Shown here one piece after another: positions 13,475 through 20,681 of a stretch of 21,208 bases of DNA. Every line of letters starts with the position of its first letter. Positions within the stretch are counted from its first letter, which is position 1. A model generated the notes under the pieces. The model did not search any database. It worked only from the letters and a program-made list of their open reading frames with translations, and was not told where the DNA came from. The position numbers and the translations under genes were made by a program. The DNA comes from a virus: the IMG/VR virus record IMGVR_UViG_3300010354_011591, positions 1 through 21,208 of that record; one strand, written 5' to 3'.

Positions 13475-15304
13475 ATGGCAACAGAAAGTGGTCGCAACGG
13501 ACGCAATGGTGGTTGGCGCAAGTATTTCAAAGTAGCTGATGTGGGTGGCTCAATGAGCCCCATATCCGGCACCAATCAGTTTGGCCTGCCAGGCTATGGC
13601 AAAACAGGCAATGCCCAGCTCAACGGCGATCAGGTGTACTACAGTCAGGATTTTGCTTTCCGCAACTATGCCAGCCGCTTGCCTGAAGTGTACTCAGGCC
13701 ACCCCAACCGCATAGAACGCTACAATCAGTATGAACAGATGGATTGCGATAGCGAGATCAATGCCTGCCTTGACATCATTTCAGAGTTCAGCACTCAGAT
13801 GAATCAGGACAACGGCACCCCATTTGACATACATTTCGTGGACACACCCACCGATCACGAAGTTGAAATCATCAAGAAGCAGCTACAGCAGTGGGTCAAA
13901 CTAAACAAGCTGGATCAGCGCATATTCAAGCTGTTCCGTAACACCATCAAGTACGGCGATCAGGTATTCTTGCGTGATCCCGAAACCTTTGAGATGTTCT
14001 GGGTAGAGATGGTCAAGGTCAGCAGAGTGATCGTGAACGAATCAGAAGGCAAGCGCCCAGAGCAGTACGTGGTGCGCGATATCAATCCCAACTTTGAAAA
14101 TCTCACAGTGGCTCAGAAGACCGCGCAGGACTTTGTGGTCAACCCCAGTGTGGGCAGCATTACCAACCAAGGCAACTACACAGCACCATCGGGTGCGCAA
14201 GGTCTAGCAGGCAACAGCAGATTCAGTCGTGCGCTAAATGAAATGACCCTGGATGCCAAGCACGTGGTACACATCAGCCTCAGCGATGGCCTAGACTACT
14301 TCTGGCCTTTTGGACAGAGCATATTAGAAAATATCTTCAAGGTTTACAAACAAAAAGAACTGTTGGAAGATGCTGTGCTGATCTATCGTGTGCAGCGTGC
14401 TCCAGAACGCAGGATATTCAAGATTGACGTGGGCGGCATGCCCAGCCATATGGCCATGGCCTTTGTGGAACGTGTGAAAAACGAGATGCATCAGCGCAGG
14501 ATCCCCACGTTAAGCGGTGGTGGACAGAACATGATGGATGCCACCTACAACCCACTCAGCATCAACGAAGATTTCTTTTTCCCTATGACAGAAGGTGGCC
14601 GTGGCAGCACTGTAGACACCTTGCCCGGCGGACAGAATCTGGGTGAAATCGACGATTTGAAATACTTCAACAACAAGATGGCTCGAGGCCTTCGTGTGCC
14701 ATCCAGCTACTTGCCCACCGGACCGGATGATTCAGCTGTGCCACTTAACGATGGGCGTGTGGGCACTGCCTTGATACAGGAATATCGTTTCAATCAATAT
14801 TGTGAGCGTTTACAGAAACTGATCTGTCAGAAACTAGACGATGAGTTCAAGATGTTCATGCGCTGGCGCGGTTTCAATATTGACAACAGCATATTCAATC
14901 TTACGTTCTGCGCTCCACAAAACTTTGCCAGCTATCGCGAAGCAGAGCTGGATACCAGCCGCGTGAGCACGTTTACCAGCCTGGAACCGCTGCCTTATTT
15001 GAGCAAGCGATTCTTGCTCAAACGCTATCTAGGACTCAGCGAAGAAGAAATCTTGGAAAACGAGCAGATGTGGCGTGAAGAGCGCGAGCAGCCTGAGCTA
15101 CAACAAGCCACTGGTCAAGACCTGCGTGCCGTGGGTGTGAGCCCAGGTGCCATGGAAACTGACATAGAAACCGGCCAGCAGATGACCAATCTGCAACCTG
15201 CAGGTCCTGGTGGCGAACCTCCAGCGCCAGCTGTTGCTGGTCCAGGTGCTGCCGGCGCAAGTGCTGGAGCTCCTCCGGGTGCCCCGCCAATACCTACGCT
15301 GTGA
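13475..15304 (+). CDS. 20: Portal vertex protein gp20
   Basis: The 609-residue T4-type portal forms the dodecameric ring at one capsid vertex, nucleates prohead assembly, docks the terminase and later joins the neck. Recognisable stretches are YNQYEQMDCDSEINACLDII near residue 88, WVKLNKLDQRIFKLFRNTIK near 141 and GDQVFLRDPETFEMFWVEMV just after it. Further on come YRVQRAPERRIFKIDVGGMP, the MMDATYNPLSINEDFFFP loop and LPGGQNLGEIDDLKYF. It is longer than T4 gp20 (524), partly through a Pro/Ala/Gly-rich C-terminal tail of about 60 residues. It opens the conserved head gene order 20-67-21-22-23 and has a late box plus a good ribosome binding site. Its TGA directly abuts the late box of the next gene. 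Confidence 0.95.
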   Translation: MATESGRNGRNGGWRKYFKVADVGGSMSPISGTNQFGLPGYGKTGNAQLNGDQVYYSQDFAFRNYASRLPEVYSGHPNRIERYNQYEQMDCDSEINACLDIISEFSTQMNQDNGTPFDIHFVDTPTDHEVEIIKKQLQQWVKLNKLDQRIFKLFRNTIKYGDQVFLRDPETFEMFWVEMVKVSRVIVNESEGKRPEQYVVRDINPNFENLTVAQKTAQDFVVNPSVGSITNQGNYTAPSGAQGLAGNSRFSRALNEMTLDAKHVVHISLSDGLDYFWPFGQSILENIFKVYKQKELLEDAVLIYRVQRAPERRIFKIDVGGMPSHMAMAFVERVKNEMHQRRIPTLSGGGQNMMDATYNPLSINEDFFFPMTEGGRGSTVDTLPGGQNLGEIDDLKYFNNKMARGLRVPSSYLPTGPDDSAVPLNDGRVGTALIQEYRFNQYCERLQKLICQKLDDEFKMFMRWRGFNIDNSIFNLTFCAPQNFASYREAELDTSRVSTFTSLEPLPYLSKRFLLKRYLGLSEEEILENEQMWREEREQPELQQATGQDLRAVGVSPGAMETDIETGQQMTNLQPAGPGGEPPAPAVAGPGAAGASAGAPPGAPPIPTL

Positions 15305-15314
15305 TAAATACCTT
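15305..15314 (+). promoter_or_regulatory. T4-type late promoter, leaderless configuration (small head gene)
   Basis: TAAATA at 15305-15310 begins immediately after the portal stop TGA. Only four bases separate it from the ATG at 15315, leaving no room for a ribosome binding site. Confidence 0.6.
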
Positions 15315-15536
15315 ATGATCCTCAATGAAATCTACAGCAAGCAACCTGAAGCATATCAAGATCTTGGTCAAGACAATGCACAGATGCGCCTAGGTGACCT
15401 GCGCAAGACACGCTTGACCTTGCGCCAGCTGCACAAGCTGCGCCAGATGAATGACATCCGCACTGTGGAATACAAAGACAAGCTCAAGCTGATCCGACAG
15501 CAGTATGCACCACCACCTGCCGCTCCAGGCATGTGA
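15315..15536 (+). CDS. Small basic protein between portal and prohead core genes
   Basis: The product has 73 residues from ATG 15315: MILNEIYSKQPEAYQDLGQD, then MRLGDLRKTRLTLRQLHKLR, and an end in APPPAAPGM. The same frame is open farther upstream inside the portal gene, but the late box directly before 15315 and the protein-like sequence from there favour this start. The RKTRLTLRQLHKLRQMND helix is strongly basic and could bind DNA or the acidic prohead core. A short gene at this place between gp20 and the prohead core genes is usual in T4-like phages. I cannot assign it to gp67 or gp68 by sequence, since the next gene fits gp67 better. Confidence 0.75.
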   Translation: MILNEIYSKQPEAYQDLGQDNAQMRLGDLRKTRLTLRQLHKLRQMNDIRTVEYKDKLKLIRQQYAPPPAAPGM

Positions 15537-15589
15537 TCTAAAAACCTCCATATTTGACCCCCAAAAGCCCCTAGTTTTGTGGATATATG

Positions 15590-15595
15590 TAAATA
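15590..15595 (+). promoter_or_regulatory. T4-type late promoter of the gp67-like gene
   Basis: ATGTAAATATATTC carries TAAATA 31 bases before the ATG at 15627. TTGGAGG (15615-15621) is a strong ribosome binding site. The leader is conventional. Confidence 0.6.
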
Positions 15596-15626
15596 TATTC
15601 ACGAGCCATTTACTTTGGAGGGTCTC

Positions 15627-16445
15627 ATGAACAAATTCGAACAACTTATTGAATACGTCATCAACGATGACGAAGCCAAAGCCAAAGAGCTTTTCCATGA
15701 AATCGTTGTGGAAAAAAGCCGTGGTATCTGGGAAAACCTAATGACTGAGGAAAGCGAAGAAGAGCTTGACGAGGCCAAAGAGGAAGAAGAAGGTGAAGAA
15801 GAGCTGGATGAAGCAGAAGAAATGGATGAAGCCCAGGAAATGGATGAAACTGCCATGGGCGGAGATGCTGCCGACGACCTGATCGACGATGTTGAGATGG
15901 AAGAAGAAGGCATGGCCATGGAAGATGACAGCGAAGAACAAGACATGGCCGACGCTGAACTGGAAGACCGCGTGGTTGATCTGGAAGACAAGCTGGACGA
16001 ACTCATGGCTGAATTTGAAAGCATGATGGGCGGCGACAGCGACACCAGCGACATGGACAGCGACGAAATGGGCGATGGTGATGACTTTGGTCCAGAAGAA
16101 GGCGGCGACGCCATTGAGATGGACGACACCGAAGAAATGATGAGCGAGAACGTGGCACTGGACAAGGCGCCCGCTCCCAAGACATCAGAAGAAAGCTTCG
16201 TCAACAAGAAAAGCACAGTAGCAGCGAATTCCGGCAAAGCTGGCATGGAAGGTGCCCCAGTTAAAATGACTGGTGACACAGCCGAAGGCCGCCCCGCACC
16301 CAAGACACAGGATCTGCCAGAAGCTGGCAAGTTCCGTAATGTGCCTGGCAAGGGTGGTTCAAATGCCAAGCTGGATGCAGCACCCAAGCCAGTGACCACA
16401 CAGGCTGCGGGTGTTAATACCAAGACCCCGTTCCCCAAGGGTTAA
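15627..16445 (+). CDS. 67: Prohead core protein, gp67-like with long acidic extension
   Basis: I chose ATG 15627 (272 residues), six bases after GGAGG; an upstream in-frame ATG at 15579 lies before the late box. The N-terminus, FEQLIEYVINDDEAKAKELF, resembles T4 gp67, which also opens with a short helix of the type LIEAIKSNDLVAARKLF and then becomes extremely acidic. Here residues of about 38-175 are dominated by Glu and Asp with many Met, and a Lys/Pro/Ala-rich tail follows. T4 gp67 has only 80 residues, so this is a much expanded version. In T4 it is an internal scaffold protein cleaved by gp21 during maturation. The Glu-rich sequence likely provides many cleavage sites. Confidence 0.78.
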   Translation: MNKFEQLIEYVINDDEAKAKELFHEIVVEKSRGIWENLMTEESEEELDEAKEEEEGEEELDEAEEMDEAQEMDETAMGGDAADDLIDDVEMEEEGMAMEDDSEEQDMADAELEDRVVDLEDKLDELMAEFESMMGGDSDTSDMDSDEMGDGDDFGPEEGGDAIEMDDTEEMMSENVALDKAPAPKTSEESFVNKKSTVAANSGKAGMEGAPVKMTGDTAEGRPAPKTQDLPEAGKFRNVPGKGGSNAKLDAAPKPVTTQAAGVNTKTPFPKG

Positions 16446-16454
16446 TACAAAGAT

Positions 16455-17093
16455 ATGGCTCGATATCTAAGCGAACATCTCAGCTTCACTCAAGCAAGGG
16501 TTGAACTCTTGCGCGAGGAAGCTGAGGATGGTTCGGGCAAAACTCTCTACATGCAAGGTATCTGCATCGAAGGCGACAAGCGTAACGCCAACGAACGCAT
16601 CTATCCTGCGCACGAGATCCGCAAGGCCGTAGAGACCATCAATGAGCAAATCAAAACAGGTCATTCAGTGCTGGGCGAAGTAGATCACCCAGATGACCTC
16701 AAAATAAACCTAGACCGTGTGAGCCATACCATCGACAAGATGTGGTGTGATGGTGCTATCGGTTATGGTAAACTGAGAATTCTGCCCACACCCATGGGAC
16801 AGCTGGTCAAGACCATGCTGGATGCGGGTGTGAAGCTTGGCGTCAGCAGCCGTGGATCTGGCAACGTTGATGACCGCACAGGACATGTCAGTGACTTTGA
16901 AATCGTCACTGTTGATGTAGTTGCCCAACCCAGCGCACCCAATGCGTATCCCACAGCCATCTATGAAGGGCTCATGAACATGAAGTATGGTCATAGGCTC
17001 TTGGAAGTGGCCAAAGAAGCGGGGCAGGACAACAGGGTACAGAGATATTTGACCAGCGAAGTAAAAAAGCTGATCAAAAATCTCAAAATCTAA
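16455..17093 (+). CDS. 21: Prohead protease gp21
   Basis: A 212-residue T4-type prohead maturation protease, which cleaves scaffold and capsid precursors inside the prohead. Conserved blocks are GICIEGDKRNANERIYPAHE (about 35-54), GEVDHPDDL with catalytic-type His78, LGVSSRGSG (about 128-136) with the likely nucleophile Ser132, and SDFEIVTVDVVAQPSAPNAY, which includes the conserved Asp-Val-Val and Pro-Ser-Ala-Pro-Asn-Ala segment. Length matches T4 gp21 (212). It starts nine bases after the gp67-like stop with AAAG as a modest ribosome binding site and is followed closely by the scaffold gene, whose product is its main substrate. Confidence 0.94.
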   Translation: MARYLSEHLSFTQARVELLREEAEDGSGKTLYMQGICIEGDKRNANERIYPAHEIRKAVETINEQIKTGHSVLGEVDHPDDLKINLDRVSHTIDKMWCDGAIGYGKLRILPTPMGQLVKTMLDAGVKLGVSSRGSGNVDDRTGHVSDFEIVTVDVVAQPSAPNAYPTAIYEGLMNMKYGHRLLEVAKEAGQDNRVQRYLTSEVKKLIKNLKI

Positions 17094-17105
17094 GGAGAAA
17101 TAGGC

Positions 17106-18203
17106 ATGTTTGATGCTATTAAACCATTACTAGATAGCGACTTGATCACCGAGGAAACTCGTCAAGAGATCAACGAAGCCTGGGAAGCCAAGCTGGTTGA
17201 AGCTCGTGAACAAGCTCGTGCAGAGCTCCGCGAGGAGTTTGCACAACGCTATGAGCATGACAAAACAGTGATGGTGGAAGCCCTAGATAAGATGGTAACA
17301 GAAGGTCTGGCCGCAGAGATCCAGGCTGTTGCTGCTGAAAAGCAAGCACTGGCTGAAGATCGCGTCAAGTTTCAGAGCAAGATGAAAGAAAGTGCCACCA
17401 AGTTCAACAACTTCTTGGTCACAAAACTTGCTGAGGAAATTGGTGAACTGCGCAAAGATCGCAAGGCACACAACGAAGGTATCAACAAGCTGGAAAACTT
17501 CGTGGTGCATGCGTTGGCACGTGAAATCCGTGAATTCGCCACAGACAAACAAGACTTGGTCAACACCAAGGTGCGTTTGGTGGCAGAGGCACGCGCCAAA
17601 CTGGAAGGTCTCAAGGCACGCTTCGTCAAGGAGAGCGCCAACAAGATGAGCCAGGCTGTTAGCAAGCATCTAAAGGCTGAACTCAGCCAACTGCAAGAAG
17701 ACATCAAGGTTGCTCGTGAGAACAATTTTGGTCGTCGCATTTTTGAAGCATACGCAGCAGAATTCGGAGCCACTCACCTCAATGAGAAGGCAGAAGTCCG
17801 CAAACTGCATGACGTTATCCGCGCCAAAGATGAGAAGTTGGCCGAAGCCATCCGATTCGCACACAAGGCGAAAGTCTTGGTGGAATCAAAAGAACGTGAT
17901 TTGCGCATCATCAAAGAATCCAATCAGCGTCAAGCTGCCATGGATGAACTGCTGAGCCCTCTCAATGAGGAAAAGGCAGAGATCATGCGTAACTTGCTGG
18001 AAAGCGTCCAAACCCCACGGTTGAAGGCTGCTTTCGAAAAGTATCTGCCAGCAGTTTTGGAAAATCGTCCTGCGAAAGCCGCCAAGGTGATCACAGAGTC
18101 GGTATCTGAAGTCACTGGTGATAAATCTGTCCGCGCACAAGACGAACAACCTGAACTAGATCGCAGCAACGTGATCGACCTCAAGCGTCTGGCAGGTCTG
18201 TAA
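17106..18203 (+). CDS. 22: Prohead core scaffold protein gp22
   Basis: The 365-residue protein is almost wholly helical and charged, rich in Ala, Glu, Lys and Arg, with heptad-like segments throughout (for example EEFAQRYEHDKTVMVEALDK). It opens with FDAIKPLLDSDLITEETRQE and ends with NVIDLKRLAGL. This build, the place between protease and capsid genes and the ribosome binding site AAGGAG nine bases before ATG 17106 identify the T4-type scaffold that shapes the prohead and is degraded by gp21. It is longer than T4 gp22 (269 residues). The EEFAQRYEHDKT segment around residue 40-50 and the ending LKRLAGL are the parts I find most family-like. Confidence 0.9.
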   Translation: MFDAIKPLLDSDLITEETRQEINEAWEAKLVEAREQARAELREEFAQRYEHDKTVMVEALDKMVTEGLAAEIQAVAAEKQALAEDRVKFQSKMKESATKFNNFLVTKLAEEIGELRKDRKAHNEGINKLENFVVHALAREIREFATDKQDLVNTKVRLVAEARAKLEGLKARFVKESANKMSQAVSKHLKAELSQLQEDIKVARENNFGRRIFEAYAAEFGATHLNEKAEVRKLHDVIRAKDEKLAEAIRFAHKAKVLVESKERDLRIIKESNQRQAAMDELLSPLNEEKAEIMRNLLESVQTPRLKAAFEKYLPAVLENRPAKAAKVITESVSEVTGDKSVRAQDEQPELDRSNVIDLKRLAGL

Positions 18204-18222
18204 TAAGAAAAAGGAGACTCTA

Positions 18223-19419
18223 ATGTCACAAGAACTACTTGAAGGTCGCTGGAATGAGACCAAAGATGCGTTGATGGAAGGCCTTGCTGGCTCCAAGCGC
18301 ACATCGATGAGTGTCATTCTGGAAAACACCCGTCGCTACTTGAAAGAGAATGCTTCAGCGGGTTCAACCACTTCTGGCAACATTGCCACACTGAACCGTG
18401 TGATTTTGCCAGTGATTCGACGTGTAATGCCCACAGTGATCGCTAATGAGTTGGTTGGTGTTCAGCCAATGACTGGTCCTGTTGGTCAGATCCACACACT
18501 GCGCGTTCGTTATGCACAGAGCTTGACTGACACCTCAACTGCCGCTACTTCAGTGACAGCTGGTCAAGAAGCTTTGAGCCCATTCACGATCGCTACAGCT
18601 TACAGCACAGTGCCCCAGGCAACCACCAGCACCAACGCCTACACCGGTGGCAACACAGCTACCATGGAAGGCACAGGCGGTAAGCAGATCAGTGTTCAGA
18701 TCTTGAAGCAAGCTGTTGAAGCAAAGACACGCAAGCTGCAAGCTCGTTGGACATTTGAATCAGCACAAGACGCACAAGCCATGCATGGTATTGACGTTGA
18801 AGCTGAAATCATGGCAGCACTGGCCCAGGAAATCACAGCTGAAATCGATCAAGAGATCCTGTTGAGCCTGCGCACTTTGGCCGCTACTGAGTTCACATAC
18901 AACCAAGCTACCGTTTCAGGTACCGCTACATTCGTTGGTGACGAACACGCCGCTCTGGCAGTTCTGATCAACCGTGTTGCTAACCTGATCGCTCAGCGCA
19001 CACGTCGCGGCGCAGGTAACTGGGCTGTTGTTAGCTCGGCAGCACTCACTGTGCTTCAGTCAGCCACAACCTCAGCTTTTGCCCGTACCACCGAGGGCAC
19101 ATTTGAAGCACCTACCAACACCAAGTTCGTTGGTACACTGAACGGCGCTATGCGTGTGTTCGTTGACAGCTATGCCAGCGATACCACCCCTGTGCTGGTT
19201 GGTTACAAAGGTACTTCAGAAGCAGATGCAGCAGCTTTCTACTGCCCATACATCCCCTTGATGTCAAGCGGTGTTGTGCTGGATCCCACCACATTCGAAC
19301 CAGTCGTGAGCTTCATGACTCGTTACGGATACGTGGAACTCACCAACACAGCCAGCAGCTTCGGTAACGCAGCTGACTATCTGGGTGAGATCGCTGTATC
19401 AAACCTTTCATTCTCCTAA
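18223..19419 (+). CDS. 23: Major capsid protein gp23
   Basis: The product has 398 residues and is a T4-type HK97-fold major capsid protein. Recognisable segments are the N-terminal TSMSVILENTRRYLKENAS, then LNRVILPVIRRVMPTVIANE and LVGVQPMTGPVGQIHTLRVR (about 65-105). RGAGNWAVVSSAALTVLQSA lies in the middle, and PVLVGYKGTSEADAAAFYCP followed by YIPLM sits near the C-terminus, ending VSFMTRYGYVELT. Like T4 gp23 it should be trimmed by gp21. It is about 120 residues shorter than T4 gp23 (521). AAAAGGAG seven bases before the ATG is among the best ribosome binding sites in the window. No late box is obvious right before it, so it may depend on upstream late promoters; an intrinsic terminator follows 32 bases after the stop. 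Confidence 0.96.
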   Translation: MSQELLEGRWNETKDALMEGLAGSKRTSMSVILENTRRYLKENASAGSTTSGNIATLNRVILPVIRRVMPTVIANELVGVQPMTGPVGQIHTLRVRYAQSLTDTSTAATSVTAGQEALSPFTIATAYSTVPQATTSTNAYTGGNTATMEGTGGKQISVQILKQAVEAKTRKLQARWTFESAQDAQAMHGIDVEAEIMAALAQEITAEIDQEILLSLRTLAATEFTYNQATVSGTATFVGDEHAALAVLINRVANLIAQRTRRGAGNWAVVSSAALTVLQSATTSAFARTTEGTFEAPTNTKFVGTLNGAMRVFVDSYASDTTPVLVGYKGTSEADAAAFYCPYIPLMSSGVVLDPTTFEPVVSFMTRYGYVELTNTASSFGNAADYLGEIAVSNLSFS

Positions 19420-19450
19420 TCAGAGAATCCAACCCAGGGATGGGAAGGAC

Positions 19451-19475
19451 AAAAAGGGCCGCAAGGCCCTTTTTT
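19451..19475 (+). terminator. Intrinsic terminator of the head gene operon
   Basis: AAAAAGGGCC (19451-19460) pairs with GGCCCTTTTT (19465-19474) around a GCAA tetraloop, with a run of six T. This is a textbook rho-independent terminator. Its A-rich left arm makes it likely to work in both directions. Confidence 0.93.
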
Positions 19476-19506
19476 GTTGGCTACGCTACCAAAAATAAGT
19501 ATTTGA

Positions 19507-19785
19507 ATGCTGTACTACTACATCATGGTGGATCCAGACAAACCCAACAAGTGCAAGCTGGGCATCACTGGCGATCCCACAGGACGCATACGAGCCTACA
19601 AAACAGCCGCGCCCAATGTCTACTTCCTACAGGTATATCAAATACCAGATCGCGTGCATGAGCGCAGGATCCTGGAAACCATGAGGAAAGTAGCTCGAGT
19701 ACAGAGCGAGTATGTGCATTGCGATCCAGGTATAGTGCGCAACATAGTTGAAAGTTATTTCTTGGACAATGATATCAGTTACTAG
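19507..19785 (+). CDS. Small GIY-YIG-like (T5orf172/MUG113-type) protein
   Basis: The product has 92 residues. It opens LYYYIMVDPDKPNKCKLGIT, in which YYYI and KLGITGDPTGRIRAY take the places of the GIY and YIG motifs with the conserved Arg. HERRILETM supplies the glutamate/arginine helix. This is the compact GIY-YIG variant seen as T5orf172/MUG113-like domains in phages. It probably is a small nuclease or nuclease relative. It follows the head operon terminator; upstream is CAAAAATAAGTA, a poor version of the late box, and no clear ribosome binding site. The ATG at 19525 is an alternative start but would remove the first strand. Confidence 0.72.
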   Translation: MLYYYIMVDPDKPNKCKLGITGDPTGRIRAYKTAAPNVYFLQVYQIPDRVHERRILETMRKVARVQSEYVHCDPGIVRNIVESYFLDNDISY

Positions 19786-19800
19786 GCAAACGATATAGGT

Positions 19801-19811
19801 TAAATACCATT
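19801..19811 (+). promoter_or_regulatory. T4-type late promoter, leaderless configuration (desaturase gene)
   Basis: GTTAAATACCATT runs directly into the ATG at 19812, with TAAATA at 19801-19806 and five bases between. No ribosome binding site is present. Confidence 0.6.
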
Positions 19812-20681
19812 ATGAAAATTTTTCGCCATTCTCCCAAAGACATATATCCTGTGATGTACACTTTGATGGTAGGAATCCTACCATTTATCATAGTCATCAT
19901 GGATCTTGATTTGATAGCCTGGATTCTCATGCTGCCGTTGCACGCTTGGTTGATCGTGAATGCACAGAATTCTTCATTGCATCACAATGCTCATTGGAAA
20001 ACATTTACTAATCGTTGGGTAGGAATGATTTATGATCTGTGTGCAAGTGCAGCTTCTAACATTTGCAACGCTGCTTATAGACAGAGTCATTTGTTACATC
20101 ATATACATGTCAATGACAAACCAGTGAATGGAGTATGCAAAGATCCATTATCGGTGTTTGCTCAAAGCAAAAACGGCGAACCAGAAAATTTTTGGATACA
20201 TTGTACCACCCACGCCTGGAAAGCAGTAGTGACCACATTTTCAGCAATATTGTTACCTATTCATCAATGCAAGACTGTAGATGGGCCGCAACTTAGACGA
20301 GAGAGATGTACCATATTTCTGTATACGCTGGCCATAATATGCTGTGATGTATGGTATGGATTATGGTATTCTTTGGTTATACTCTATGTGGCCAATTTCA
20401 TGAACCGTGCTACCAGTTACGGCGAACATTGGCAGGTCTTGGATCGTCGTGGAGACACCACTCAAGACAGCATCGGAATCTACAGTCGTTGGTACAATAT
20501 CATTGGGTTTGGTGCAGGATATCACCAAGAACATCATCACAAACCTGGTGTGCATTGGACTAGATTACACGAAGTGACTCCGCTATTGCATCCAGATAGG
20601 AAAATACTAGGCGGTATGCACATGACCAACTGCCCGTTCTGGCAGCACTTCAAAGATTTATTTGTGGCTAAATCTAGCTAG
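19812..20681 (+). CDS. Fatty acid desaturase/hydroxylase-like membrane enzyme
   Basis: The product has 289 residues with the three histidine boxes of membrane di-iron desaturases/hydroxylases: HHNAH (H57-H61), SHLLHHIH (H93, H96, H97, H99) and HQEHHH (H238, H241, H242). Hydrophobic segments at about 13-30, 34-50, 140-165 and 170-200 fit a helical membrane core. It should introduce double bonds or hydroxyl groups into lipid acyl chains or a related substrate in the host membrane, using O2 and host electron carriers. A late-type promoter puts it under phage control during virion production. The gene is more AT-rich than the head genes, which suggests acquisition. Its last eight bases overlap the convergent glycosyltransferase gene. 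A beta-carotene hydroxylase-like activity cannot be excluded. Confidence 0.85.
   Translation: MKIFRHSPKDIYPVMYTLMVGILPFIIVIMDLDLIAWILMLPLHAWLIVNAQNSSLHHNAHWKTFTNRWVGMIYDLCASAASNICNAAYRQSHLLHHIHVNDKPVNGVCKDPLSVFAQSKNGEPENFWIHCTTHAWKAVVTTFSAILLPIHQCKTVDGPQLRRERCTIFLYTLAIICCDVWYGLWYSLVILYVANFMNRATSYGEHWQVLDRRGDTTQDSIGIYSRWYNIIGFGAGYHQEHHHKPGVHWTRLHEVTPLLHPDRKILGGMHMTNCPFWQHFKDLFVAKSS

Noticed and set aside
15560-15582. CAAAA...TTTTG hairpin after the 73-residue gene as a terminator
   Set aside because: The stem is AT-only with five pairs and lacks a proper U tract; too weak to call.
15599-16438. 279-codon open frame on the minus strand, Ser-rich
   Set aside because: It is the mirror of the Glu/Asp codons of the gp67-like gene, with low-complexity poly-Ser sequence and no promoter or ribosome binding site.
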